The translations under genes were made by a program, and so were the position numbers. DNA of 58,070 nucleotides from an uncultured Lachnospiraceae bacterium. GTDB taxonomy: Bacteria > Bacillota > Clostridia > Lachnospirales > Lachnospiraceae. The DNA is taken from assembly GCA_902762955.1 (NCBI GenBank), contig CACWQH010000012.1, positions 1 to 58,070 on the forward strand, in the 5' to 3' direction. The stretch's first letter is position 1. Each line of letters starts with the position of its first letter. Below, in pieces: positions 26,640-34,684 of the stretch. Below the pieces are notes generated by a model. That model searched no databases, was not told where the DNA came from, and was given only the letters and a program-made list of their open reading frames with translations.

Positions 26640-27308
26640 TTATACTCCTTTCTTATCAGGACTCCATATATATTTATGTATCTGGAGCTGAAGTCTGACT
26701 GAATTCATATTATTATCTATCATAAATTTTACTATATCTTCATTTTTAATTTCACGAAAGCAAGCACTTATGTAAACCATTGTTTTTTTATCCAGCTCAT
26801 ATCTATCAATGATTTCCTTTGTCTTTAACAAATCATTATAATCCGAAACAACAAATTTAACCGTATCCGTGCTTTGAATATTCTTAAAGTTATCCATGCA
26901 CATCTTATCTTCCATGCCGCTTTTAGGGAGCTTATAATCTACAGTAAATGTAACATTATCTCCTATATCATAATACTCCTTTAAATCAACCGCTCCGTTG
27001 GTTTCAACCTCTATCCTGAGCGACTTATCTCTCGACAGCATTGTGATAAGTCTTTTAATGTTATCCTGAATAAGCGGTTCTCCACCGGTCAGTGTAACAT
27101 TTTTTACATTAGTATCTTTTATATAACCATATATTTCTTCTTCGCTTAGTATCTCATACGGTGCATTTTTTTCATTTGCCCATTTCGTATCGCAGTAAGA
27201 ACAATTAAGATTACATCCTGCAAATCTTATAAAGCAGGCAAGCTCACCCGCGCACCTTGCTTCTCCGTTGATACTGACGAATTTTTCCACTACCTTAAAT
27301 TTTCCCAT
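26640..27308 (-). CDS. queE: 7-carboxy-7-deazaguanine synthase (radical SAM)
   Basis: The 222-residue radical SAM enzyme carries the cluster motif CNLNCSYC (Cys32, Cys36, Cys39; CX3CX2C) and TLTGGEPL. It makes the 7-deazaguanine ring from 6-carboxytetrahydropterin, the product of QueD. It lies 3 nt downstream of queD and 1 nt upstream of folE, so the operon is very compact. Confidence 0.94.
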   Translation of the reverse strand: MGKFKVVEKFVSINGEARCAGELACFIRFAGCNLNCSYCDTKWANEKNAPYEILSEEEIYGYIKDTNVKNVTLTGGEPLIQDNIKRLITMLSRDKSLRIEVETNGAVDLKEYYDIGDNVTFTVDYKLPKSGMEDKMCMDNFKNIQSTDTVKFVVSDYNDLLKTKEIIDRYELDKKTMVYISACFREIKNEDIVKFMIDNNMNSVRLQLQIHKYIWSPDKKGV

Positions 27309-27311
27309 AGA

Positions 27312-27734
27312 TTAATCCTGTCTATACCCTGCACAATTATTTTTTGTTTCATAAACAACTGACTCTATAACCTTATATCCCTTATCACTCATAAGATCAT
27401 AAAAATATTTTGCAAAATTTTCAGCCGTCGGTCTCATGTCAAGCTCTACAATCTTGAAGTTTTCCTCTTTAAGAGCTTCCATGGTTTTGTCTTTAAGACT
27501 CCCCTTTTCAATTATAAGACTATGGTCAAGACCATCTGTAATCTCTCTTAAATCCTTCTTTAATTCCGAAAAATCCACAACCATGCCTCTTGTCTGTTCA
27601 TCCGAACTTAAAACGTCACTTCCGACAATTATTTCAACACTCCAGTGATGTCCGTGTATATTTGAACACTTTCCGTCATAACCCTTTAAAAAATGCGCGC
27701 TGTCAAAGCCTGATCTTGTTTTTAAAGTATACAT
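27312..27734 (-). CDS. queD: 6-carboxytetrahydropterin synthase
   Basis: The 140-residue QueD/PTPS protein has zinc ligands His14 (SAHFL), His27 and His29 (NIHGHHW) and the catalytic Cys23 (GKCSN). It makes 6-carboxytetrahydropterin from dihydroneopterin triphosphate. It is first in the operon queD-queE-folE-queC-dagK. TAAGGAGGT precedes the ATG. I looked for a preQ1 riboswitch in its short leader and found none. Confidence 0.95.
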   Translation of the reverse strand: MYTLKTRSGFDSAHFLKGYDGKCSNIHGHHWSVEIIVGSDVLSSDEQTRGMVVDFSELKKDLREITDGLDHSLIIEKGSLKDKTMEALKEENFKIVELDMRPTAENFAKYFYDLMSDKGYKVIESVVYETKNNCAGYRQD

Positions 27735-27756
27735 ATTAACCTCCTTAAAAAATGGA

Positions 27757-27792
27757 ATGAAAAAGCCATAGAAGTCCCAAGACCTCTATGGC
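27757..27792 (-). terminator. terminator of thrC
   Basis: GCCATAGAAGTC (27765-27776) pairs with GACCTCTATGGC (27781-27792) with one G-T pair. On minus a TTTTT run follows. It lies between thrC and the queD start. Confidence 0.7.
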
Positions 27793-27863
27793 ATTTTTTC
27801 ATGCTTTAGTCCTGGTTTTATTTATAGACAGGATGGTACAAACGAACTGTCTTATTATATTTT

Positions 27864-29351
27864 CTAAATTCCAAGGAATCCCTTTACTTCATCCAGCATC
27901 TTATCCTTTTCACAAACTGTATTGTGTCTTACAGGTGCTGTTCTTATATCTTCGATAGCCTGTGGAACCTTTACTCCTGACAGACGATTAAGCTCGTCAA
28001 CAAGTTCAAAATCAGTCTTCTTATCATACTCACTATCAATCGCATTCATAACACTTCTTGTAAATTTGTAAGGACTTGCTGTAGATGCTATAACTGTAGG
28101 TGTGTCATCACCTGTTTCCTTTACATATTTATCATAAACGGTTGCGGCTACTGCTGTATGCGTATCCATAATATACGAATCACTTTCATAAACCTTCTTT
28201 ATAGTCGCAGCAGTTTCTACTTCTGATGCGTAATTTCCGTAAAAGTCTGAAAGCTCCTTTTTCATATCATCAGTTATTGTATACTCACCCTTACCTGTAA
28301 GTGCAGTCATAAGCTCTTTATTTTTAGCCGCATCATTTCCTGCAATTCTGTATATAAGTCTTTCAAGATTACTTGAAATAAGTATATCCATAGAAGGCGA
28401 TGATGTAAGTATAAATTCTCTGTTTTTGTTATAATTTCCTGTTGCAAAGAAATCATAAAGAACTTTATTTTCATTTGATGCACAGATAAACTTGTTAATT
28501 GGAAGTCCCATCTGCTTTGCATAGTAAGCAGCAAGGATATTACCGAAATTACCTGTAGGAACAACGACATTTATCTTATCCCCTGCTTTTATGGTTCCGT
28601 CCGCAACCAATCTTGTATATGCATAAACATAATAAACCATCTGCGGTACAAGTCTTCCGATATTTATTGAATTGGCAGATGAGAACTGATATCCCTTCTC
28701 ATCAAGATACTTGTTAAGCTCAACATCAGAGAACATATTTTTAACACCGGTCTGGGCATCATCAAAGTTTCCTTTTATACCGACAACAAATGTATTGTCT
28801 CCCTTTTGTGTAACCATCTGCTTTTCCTGTATCGGACTGACACCGTTCTTTGGGTAAAATACTATAATCTTTGTACCCGGAACATCTGCAAAGCCTGCCA
28901 AAGCCGCCTTTCCGGTATCTCCTGAAGTTGCAGTAAGTATAACTATCTCATTATGAACATTATTTTTCTTTGCAGAGGTTGTAAGAAGATATGGAAGAAT
29001 CGAAAGTGCCATATCCTTAAATGCTATGGTTGAACCATGGAAAAGCTCAAGATAATATGCGCCTGCTTTCTTAACTAACGGTGCAATCTCCTTAGTATCA
29101 AATTTATCATCATATGCGCTGTTTATACAATGTCTTAACTCTTCTTCAGTAAAGTCAGTAAGCATAAGCTTCATAACATTATAAGCAACCTCACGATAAT
29201 CCATCTTTGCAAGCTCTTCTAACGATACATCAAATGCCGGAATAGAATCCGGAACAAATAATCCGCCTTCGTTTGCCAGCCCCTTCAATATAGCCAAAGA
29301 TGCAGTTGCTGTTTCATTTGAATTTCTTGTACTCTTATATATAAGCTCCAT
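27864..29351 (-). CDS. thrC: threonine synthase
   Basis: The 495-residue PLP enzyme of the long-type threonine synthases has NEGGLFVPD near the start, Lys112 in GSTIAFKDMAL as the cofactor-binding lysine, the phosphate loop TSGDTGKAAL and VPTGNFGNILA. It converts O-phosphohomoserine to threonine in the cytoplasm. AAGGAG precedes the ATG. It is monocistronic, with its own terminator, and no T-box leader is visible in the 130-nt upstream gap. Confidence 0.95.
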   Translation of the reverse strand: MELIYKSTRNSNETATASLAILKGLANEGGLFVPDSIPAFDVSLEELAKMDYREVAYNVMKLMLTDFTEEELRHCINSAYDDKFDTKEIAPLVKKAGAYYLELFHGSTIAFKDMALSILPYLLTTSAKKNNVHNEIVILTATSGDTGKAALAGFADVPGTKIIVFYPKNGVSPIQEKQMVTQKGDNTFVVGIKGNFDDAQTGVKNMFSDVELNKYLDEKGYQFSSANSINIGRLVPQMVYYVYAYTRLVADGTIKAGDKINVVVPTGNFGNILAAYYAKQMGLPINKFICASNENKVLYDFFATGNYNKNREFILTSSPSMDILISSNLERLIYRIAGNDAAKNKELMTALTGKGEYTITDDMKKELSDFYGNYASEVETAATIKKVYESDSYIMDTHTAVAATVYDKYVKETGDDTPTVIASTASPYKFTRSVMNAIDSEYDKKTDFELVDELNRLSGVKVPQAIEDIRTAPVRHNTVCEKDKMLDEVKGFLGI

Positions 29352-29421
29352 TTTAAAATTCTCCTTATGTAATACATTTTCTCACACTATATGGAATAAT
29401 AACACACAAATATCCTAAAAA

Positions 29422-29453
29422 CAAGAAAAAAGAGATGTTAATGTAACATCTCT
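29422..29453 (-). terminator. terminator of 3D-domain gene
   Basis: Perfect 10-bp stem AGAGATGTTA (29431-29440) / TAACATCTCT (29444-29453) with a 3-nt loop, then a T-rich run on minus, 30 nt after the stop of the 29484-30296 gene. Confidence 0.8.
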
Positions 29454-29483
29454 TTAATCATTACACATCTTTATAATAACGAA

Positions 29484-30296
29484 CTACTGAACAAAATATA
29501 CTGAACCATACTGTTTTCCAAATGCTCTTGCTTCCTCATGAGTATTGAAATAGATATCAATATGATTACCCTTTATGGCACCACCGACATCCTCTACAGT
29601 ATATATCTGACCGTTTATCATAAGCTTTGTACCAAACGGATATCTTGAAGTATCTGCCGCAACGGTTCTACCTGCTGCAGGAGTTGTACCGCTTGCAGTT
29701 ATAGGATTGCTTGGATTACTCCACTTTCCACAGCATATGGCACATGGACAATATCCTGTAAGTGTAAATTCACCAAGATACTGATAGCTTCCGTTTTCAT
29801 CAGCATAAGTAATCTCGGTAAGTCCGACTGTAGGTGACAAAGCAAATACTGCAGTTTGCTGCTCTTCCGGTTCTCCCTCATAGGTATTGAAATCAGCTGC
29901 GGATGCATGCTCTGCTGTAAGAGCTTCCAATGCTGCCTGATCCTTTTTTGCCTGACTTCTTGCTGCAAGTATATCATCTACCTGCTTCTCGGTTTTCTCA
30001 AGCTGAGCAAGCTCTTCTGTTTCGTAGTTTACATTTACCATGTCAATATATGTGATTCCTTTTGCTTCAAAGGTTTCTCCCGCAAATGCTTCTTTACCTG
30101 AAGAAACATCAGAAAGAGACATAATTACACCTACTGACTGATGTGATTCATTTATTCTTCCGGCCAATGTTGCAACAGAAAGTATAGCAAGTGCAGCAAT
30201 AACAATTGTGGCACTCACCACCTGATAATACTTTGAAGAAAATTCTTTTGTGGTTTCTATTATTTTTTCTTTTGCCTCGCTAAAGCTAATTTTCAT
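29484..30296 (-). CDS. 3D-domain exported cell-wall protein
   Basis: The 270-residue protein has a cytosolic N-terminus, a single membrane span at about residues 26-46, a coiled or linker region rich in Glu/Ala/Gln, and a C-terminal 3D domain: TLTGYCPCAICCGKW, ITASGTTPAAGRTVAAD, FGTKLMINGQIYTVEDVG and GNHIDIYF. The three Asp residues of the 3D name are in these last blocks. Related domains cleave or bind peptidoglycan (lytic transglycosylase-like fold). GAGGTGA is before the ATG. It is divergent from the AP2-like gene. Confidence 0.85.
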   Translation of the reverse strand: MKISFSEAKEKIIETTKEFSSKYYQVVSATIVIAALAILSVATLAGRINESHQSVGVIMSLSDVSSGKEAFAGETFEAKGITYIDMVNVNYETEELAQLEKTEKQVDDILAARSQAKKDQAALEALTAEHASAADFNTYEGEPEEQQTAVFALSPTVGLTEITYADENGSYQYLGEFTLTGYCPCAICCGKWSNPSNPITASGTTPAAGRTVAADTSRYPFGTKLMINGQIYTVEDVGGAIKGNHIDIYFNTHEEARAFGKQYGSVYFVQ

Positions 30297-30399
30297 AATA
30301 TCACCTCATATATACTGTGATTATAATTCAATGGTCTTTTTCGGTCAAGTATTGCTGTCCCAATTTAGTAAGATTGACCAAATTGCCCGTACGAATTTG

Positions 30400-30428
30400 T
30401 TGATTAATCACAAAAAATATATTACAAT
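30400..30428 (+). promoter_or_regulatory. promoter of AP2-like gene
   Basis: TTGATT (30400-30405) and TACAAT (30423-30428) with 17-bp spacing, about 110 bp before the start at 30539. It is plausible but not unique in this AT-rich gap. Confidence 0.4.
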
Positions 30429-30538
30429 CAGCATGTACACATATTTCATAAATAATATCGGCATAATCAGGGATGTTATTAATATCAAGCGATTATCGCC
30501 TTAAACCGATATGAAAAGAATTTCAAAGGAGAATTAAT

Positions 30539-31333
30539 ATGGCTGAAAAAGCAGGTGTATATACAGCAAAAAAGAAAAACGGTGAAGTTTATTATCGTGC
30601 ATCATTGACCTACAAAAGAAAGCATATAAGTCTTGGCAGCTTTTCCGACTCTGAAGATGCAAACTGCGCCTACATCGAGGCTAGACAAATAATTAATGAT
30701 GACAAAAAGAGCATAACAAAGGATTCTTACACAAAGGATATGAAGCTGTCACACGATAAATTTATCTCCATACTTAATTTTCGTGATAACGGTATATATT
30801 TTGCAACACCTATATATATACTGAAAAATTATTTTGAGTATTATCTTACACCTGATACCATACTTAAATTTGACCGTGATGATTTATTTTTTTATGCCTC
30901 CCACAAAATCCAGCAGCGTGGCGGTTATCTTTTTATAAGTGATTACGGAAGCCAGTATAAAATACTTGGCAGATACGGTATAAAGCCTTTTGCTGTCTAT
31001 GGACGTGATTTCATTATGGTAAATGATGATAAATATGATTACAGATATTCCAATATAAAGGTAATAAATAATTATACCGGTGTACAGTTAGAAGAAAAAA
31101 ACGGTAAACCGGTATATACTGCTATTATACATAAGGTAAGCAATTACATAATTGGCAGATACGAAACCGAAGAACAGGCTGCCGTTGCTTACAACAAAGC
31201 CGTAGACATCTTTCATTCAAACGGCATAAAGAAAAACTATGCAAAAAATTATATTGTTTCTTTGAAAAAAGACGACTACCTAAAGCTTTATGATGAAATA
31301 ATTATCTCTGATAAGATAAATTCAGTAAGATAA
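30539..31333 (+). CDS. AP2-like DNA-binding protein with degenerate HNH-like core
   Basis: The 264-residue protein has two similar AP2/ERF-like units: residues about 5-50 (GVYTAKKKNGEVYYRASL then SLGSFSDSEDANCAYIEAR) and about 188-240 (PVYTAIIHKV then IGRYETEEQAAVAYNKAVDI). Between them is a segment (GRDFIMVNDDKYDYRYSNIKVI) with the shape of the HNH plus Asn-rich helix found in phage and intron HNH-AP2 endonucleases, but without the catalytic histidines. It is likely a DNA-binding relic of such an endonuclease. AAAGGAG precedes the ATG. It stands alone, on the opposite strand to its neighbours. The target site is unknown. Confidence 0.6.
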   Translation: MAEKAGVYTAKKKNGEVYYRASLTYKRKHISLGSFSDSEDANCAYIEARQIINDDKKSITKDSYTKDMKLSHDKFISILNFRDNGIYFATPIYILKNYFEYYLTPDTILKFDRDDLFFYASHKIQQRGGYLFISDYGSQYKILGRYGIKPFAVYGRDFIMVNDDKYDYRYSNIKVINNYTGVQLEEKNGKPVYTAIIHKVSNYIIGRYETEEQAAVAYNKAVDIFHSNGIKKNYAKNYIVSLKKDDYLKLYDEIIISDKINSVR

Positions 31334-31382
31334 TCTCAGTAAGTTAATTTTAGTAATGTAATTTTCCTTTTCGTTAATCTTT

Positions 31383-31859
31383 TTAGTTTAGAAGAAAAAA
31401 GCCTGCATTTAGGTATCCCGCAAAGGTTACCCATATGATATATGGAATCAGCAGATAAAACGATACCACATTTATAGGCTTAAATTTATTCATCGTTTTG
31501 ATAATGAGAATCCACATTGCCGCAAGCCATGCAAAGGCAAACAATCTCCAGCCAAAATTAAAAAATATAATCGACCAGCCAAAGTTAAAGAAAAGCTGCA
31601 ACAAATATGTATCAATAGCCTTTTCAACATCCTCTCTTTCTTTACCTTCTCTGACTATCAGATACGACGATACACCCATCAGTATGTAAAGCACCGTCCA
31701 TACAACCGGAAAAAGCCATGCCGGCGGAGCAAGCGGCGGTTTATTAAGAGTCTGAAATTCTTCTCTTGCATTCATTGATAAAAGCGCGGAAATAAGACCG
31801 ACAGCAAGAGGAATTACAATGCAGATAACAAGCTCCTTAATATTAATCTTATTTTTCAT
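31383..31859 (-). CDS. tspO: TspO/MBR family membrane protein
   Basis: The 158-residue protein has five hydrophobic spans and the family signature LNKPPLAPPAWLFPVVWTVL (about residues 36-55), with W-rich later loops as in bacterial TspO (e.g. PYIIWVTFAGYLN). TspO binds porphyrins and related ligands and is tied to oxidative or tetrapyrrole stress. Monocistronic; only a weak ribosome binding site (GTGAG). Convergent with the AP2-like gene. Confidence 0.88.
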   Translation of the reverse strand: MKNKINIKELVICIVIPLAVGLISALLSMNAREEFQTLNKPPLAPPAWLFPVVWTVLYILMGVSSYLIVREGKEREDVEKAIDTYLLQLFFNFGWSIIFFNFGWRLFAFAWLAAMWILIIKTMNKFKPINVVSFYLLIPYIIWVTFAGYLNAGFFLLN

Positions 31860-31978
31860 ATACTACTCACATATTATTATTTACAACATAATATGATTTA
31901 TATATTATTAATATTACTTTTAAGTTTTTAATCAGTTTATCCTTCTTGATTATTGACAAAATATTTTTTCAAATAATG

Positions 31979-32914
31979 TCATTCCGTCTCATCAAATATA
32001 TTTTTCATTATTTCTTCAGGTGTCATATCATCAAATCCATCAGGATCTGTAAGTACATTTCTGTTCCAATGCATCTGATTATAGTCTGTTAAAAAATCAG
32101 TATCTCTGATGCACGTATCATAACGTACATAGCTTTCCGGATAATACGTAGACATATATTTTCTTGCCAGTGCTACCGCCTCACTTTCCGGCCTTCCGTC
32201 CGGAGTTTTAGTTCCACAGATTGATACAACAGGCGGAGAAGCATGCACAAAAAGAAGACTTCCGTCGCTGCATCTGCCTATAACAATAAACACATGTCCG
32301 TCAGTCCCCATTATATCTCCCGGATAATATCTGTCGATACTGTCCCTGCTTATCAAGGTACCACCAAATATATCCGCATATTCACTTGTCATATCCTTTG
32401 ACGGAAAAACATATCCGTTATCTCTTTTTATATCCCCAAACACCTGATAGGTTACATAGCCTACATAACCTGTACAATCAAGTCCGTCATGTATCTGATA
32501 CATAGTATCTTCGAAGTTATAACTCTCATCATTTTCCTTAAAAAACTCATACCACCTTGGACTTATACCATATGTTACAGCTTCTGCTCCCGCACCCGAA
32601 TCATCCTCATTCCAACCGCCTCCATAGACATATAAAGTTGTCCCAACGGGCTCCATAGCTGCCTGAAGATATTTTTTTACGGTTGGCAATTCTGCTCTTG
32701 ATTCATATACTTTATCCCCACTGTCATACGACAAGGTATCGGATATATTTTTCTCGTATCTGTCATCAGATTCTGTATCATATGTATTATCTTCCCCATC
32801 GCTAAATCTAATCTCATATTTATTTTCCTTATCTTCAAGCACCTTACTTAAACAGCCCGTTACAACCATGCTAAAAACAAACAGAAAAAAATAGAAAAAG
32901 AACTTATTACCCAT
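31979..32914 (-). CDS. NlpC/P60-like lipoprotein, paralog of next gene
   Basis: The 311-residue lipoprotein has lipobox VTGC (Cys21). After an acidic linker comes a domain with GLDCTGYVGY (candidate catalytic Cys) and GHVFIVIG (candidate His), arranged as in NlpC/P60-type papain-like peptidases that cut cell-wall peptides. The whole domain is about 60% identical by eye to the C-terminal half of the 32969-34612 protein, so the two arose by duplication. The frame extends to a TTG at 32932, but GGAG about 6 nt before ATG 32914 fits better. A terminator hairpin sits immediately upstream, and its T-run forms the RBS-ATG spacer. Confidence 0.72.
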   Translation of the reverse strand: MGNKFFFYFFLFVFSMVVTGCLSKVLEDKENKYEIRFSDGEDNTYDTESDDRYEKNISDTLSYDSGDKVYESRAELPTVKKYLQAAMEPVGTTLYVYGGGWNEDDSGAGAEAVTYGISPRWYEFFKENDESYNFEDTMYQIHDGLDCTGYVGYVTYQVFGDIKRDNGYVFPSKDMTSEYADIFGGTLISRDSIDRYYPGDIMGTDGHVFIVIGRCSDGSLLFVHASPPVVSICGTKTPDGRPESEAVALARKYMSTYYPESYVRYDTCIRDTDFLTDYNQMHWNRNVLTDPDGFDDMTPEEIMKNIFDETE

Positions 32915-32964
32915 AAAAAACTCCAAGCCCAAATGTACTAATTATATCTTATACATTTGGGCTT
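32915..32964 (-). terminator. terminator overlapping next gene's ribosome binding site
   Basis: Perfect 13-bp stem AAGCCCAAATGTA (32925-32937) / TACATTTGGGCTT (32952-32964). On minus it is followed by GGAG and TTTTTT, then directly by the ATG of the 31979-32914 gene. It follows the stop of the 32969-34612 gene by 4 nt. Confidence 0.75.
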
Positions 32965-32968
32965 GGGT

Positions 32969-34612
32969 TTATTCATTAAACAAATCCTTTAAAATTTGTT
33001 CTGGTGTCATATTGTCATAACCATCAGGATCAGCTAGAACAGCTCTGTTCCAATGCATCTGGTCATAATTTTTCAAATAACTTGTATCTCTGTAAAATGA
33101 GTTGTACCGGGTAGCACTTTCAGGGTAATATTTACTCATATATGTTCTCGCTAAATTTACTGCCTCACTATTTGAATTACCACCGGGCGTTGCTGTTCCG
33201 CAAAGTGATACAACAGGCGGAGATGCATGTAAGAAAAGCAGGCTTCCGTCACTGCATTTTCCAATCACTATAAATGCATGACCATTACGACACATTATAT
33301 CCCCCGGATAATACCTTTCAATATTGTTTCGATTAATATATGAGCTGCTAAACAACGCAGTGTACGCATTTCCAACCTTTCCTGATTCATAGACATATCC
33401 GTTATTGCTATACTTATTTCCAAAAACCTGATATACGGAATATCCTACATATCCTGTACAATCAAGTCCGTTATGAATCTGATACATTGTATTTTTGTAA
33501 TTATATGATGAATTATTATTATCGAAAAAGACCTTCCAATTTGGACTGACACCATATGTCATACACTCAACACCGGCTGCGGTATCCTCCTCATTCCATC
33601 CGCCTCCATATACATAAAGTGTGCTTCCAACCGGTTCCAAAGCTGCCTTTAATAACTTTTTAACTGAAGGCTTTTTATCTTCCGATGCTTTTGCTGCCTC
33701 ATTAAATGCGGTATCATTTCCGCTCGCATTCCTATTCTCATTTATTCCATGTGTAAGATAATGCTTTACATACAGCGACTTATCGGTTCCGAAAGCAGTG
33801 GCAAGGTCCTGATATCTGTTAGCATATGAATATACATTAAATGTGTCATTACCCTTTCTGCCCTCTTTTATCCCATTGTTAAGAAAATGATTAAATGCTT
33901 TATTTTGATCATTTCCAAAAGCCGCTTTTAAATCTCCATATCTATCAAGATAATTAATAGGATCAAATACAGCCGAATAATCTACACCATTATTAACGAG
34001 ACTGATATAGGTAAAATTAAGTTTTGAATTTCTTATATCACTTCCGGCATAAGGAGAGCAATTTCTGCTTTCCAATCTGCCTCTTTGCGCATAATGTTTA
34101 TAATAACTCGAAAGATTACTTCCAAAAGCCTTTTGTAAATCAGGATATCTGTTTGCATAAGCATACACATTAAAATTATCATTACCCTTTCTGCCTTCCC
34201 TCATGCCATTATTTATGAAATGCTTAAATGCAAGCTGCTGGTTGTCACCAAAAGCTGCTTTCAAATCTGCATAAGTATCAAGGTAGTAAATAGGATCAAA
34301 AACCGATGAATAATCCACACCATTATAATTTCTGTCAACATATATAAACATCAGCTTATAATTGCGAGGATCATTTCCATCATACGGTTTTCCGTTTCTC
34401 TTTTCTTTTATTCCATAGTCCTTATAATGTTTTTCATATCCTGATAAATCTCCACCAAAAGCCTTTTGCAAATCGACATATCTGTTAGCATATGCATATA
34501 CATTAAAATATTCACTATCAGCTCTTGTTCTGATTTCATTGATATTAAAAAAGGCAATAATTATGCATAGTGTTAAAACTAAACTTATTATTCTTTTTAT
34601 TTTATCTCTCAT
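32969..34612 (-). CDS. secreted NlpC/P60-like protein with five surface repeats
   Basis: The 547-residue protein has a Sec signal peptide (MRDKIKRIISLVLTLCIIIA), then five repeats of about 40 residues in alternating order A-B-A-B-A: A at about 36-73, 146-184 and 257-298 (FNVYAYANRY.DLQKAFG), B at about 104-145 and 215-256 (FDP..YLD.Y.DLKAAFG ending EGRKGND). A C-terminal NlpC/P60-like domain (about 316-547) has Cys385 in GLDCTGYVGY and a His in NGHAFIVIG. The repeats probably anchor the protein to the wall. GGGAG 8 nt upstream supports ATG 34612. A paralog without repeats lies immediately downstream. Confidence 0.75.
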   Translation of the reverse strand: MRDKIKRIISLVLTLCIIIAFFNINEIRTRADSEYFNVYAYANRYVDLQKAFGGDLSGYEKHYKDYGIKEKRNGKPYDGNDPRNYKLMFIYVDRNYNGVDYSSVFDPIYYLDTYADLKAAFGDNQQLAFKHFINNGMREGRKGNDNFNVYAYANRYPDLQKAFGSNLSSYYKHYAQRGRLESRNCSPYAGSDIRNSKLNFTYISLVNNGVDYSAVFDPINYLDRYGDLKAAFGNDQNKAFNHFLNNGIKEGRKGNDTFNVYSYANRYQDLATAFGTDKSLYVKHYLTHGINENRNASGNDTAFNEAAKASEDKKPSVKKLLKAALEPVGSTLYVYGGGWNEEDTAAGVECMTYGVSPNWKVFFDNNNSSYNYKNTMYQIHNGLDCTGYVGYSVYQVFGNKYSNNGYVYESGKVGNAYTALFSSSYINRNNIERYYPGDIMCRNGHAFIVIGKCSDGSLLFLHASPPVVSLCGTATPGGNSNSEAVNLARTYMSKYYPESATRYNSFYRDTSYLKNYDQMHWNRAVLADPDGYDNMTPEQILKDLFNE

Positions 34613-34684
34613 ATATATGCTCCCGTTCAGTACACTAATAATGAATTCTAAAAACAAATTTTTTACTACAATTCTACCTGCTTT

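Noticed and set aside
27735-27863. preQ1 riboswitch before queD
   Set aside because: The only hairpin in the gap is the thrC terminator. The preQ1-I pattern (short GC stem plus A-rich tail pairing with the loop) is not present. A weak AGACAG/CTGTCT inverted repeat (27826-27852) is too small to assign.
29352-29483. T-box leader before thrC
   Set aside because: The upstream gap is short and holds only the terminator of the next gene. No T-box core sequence was seen.
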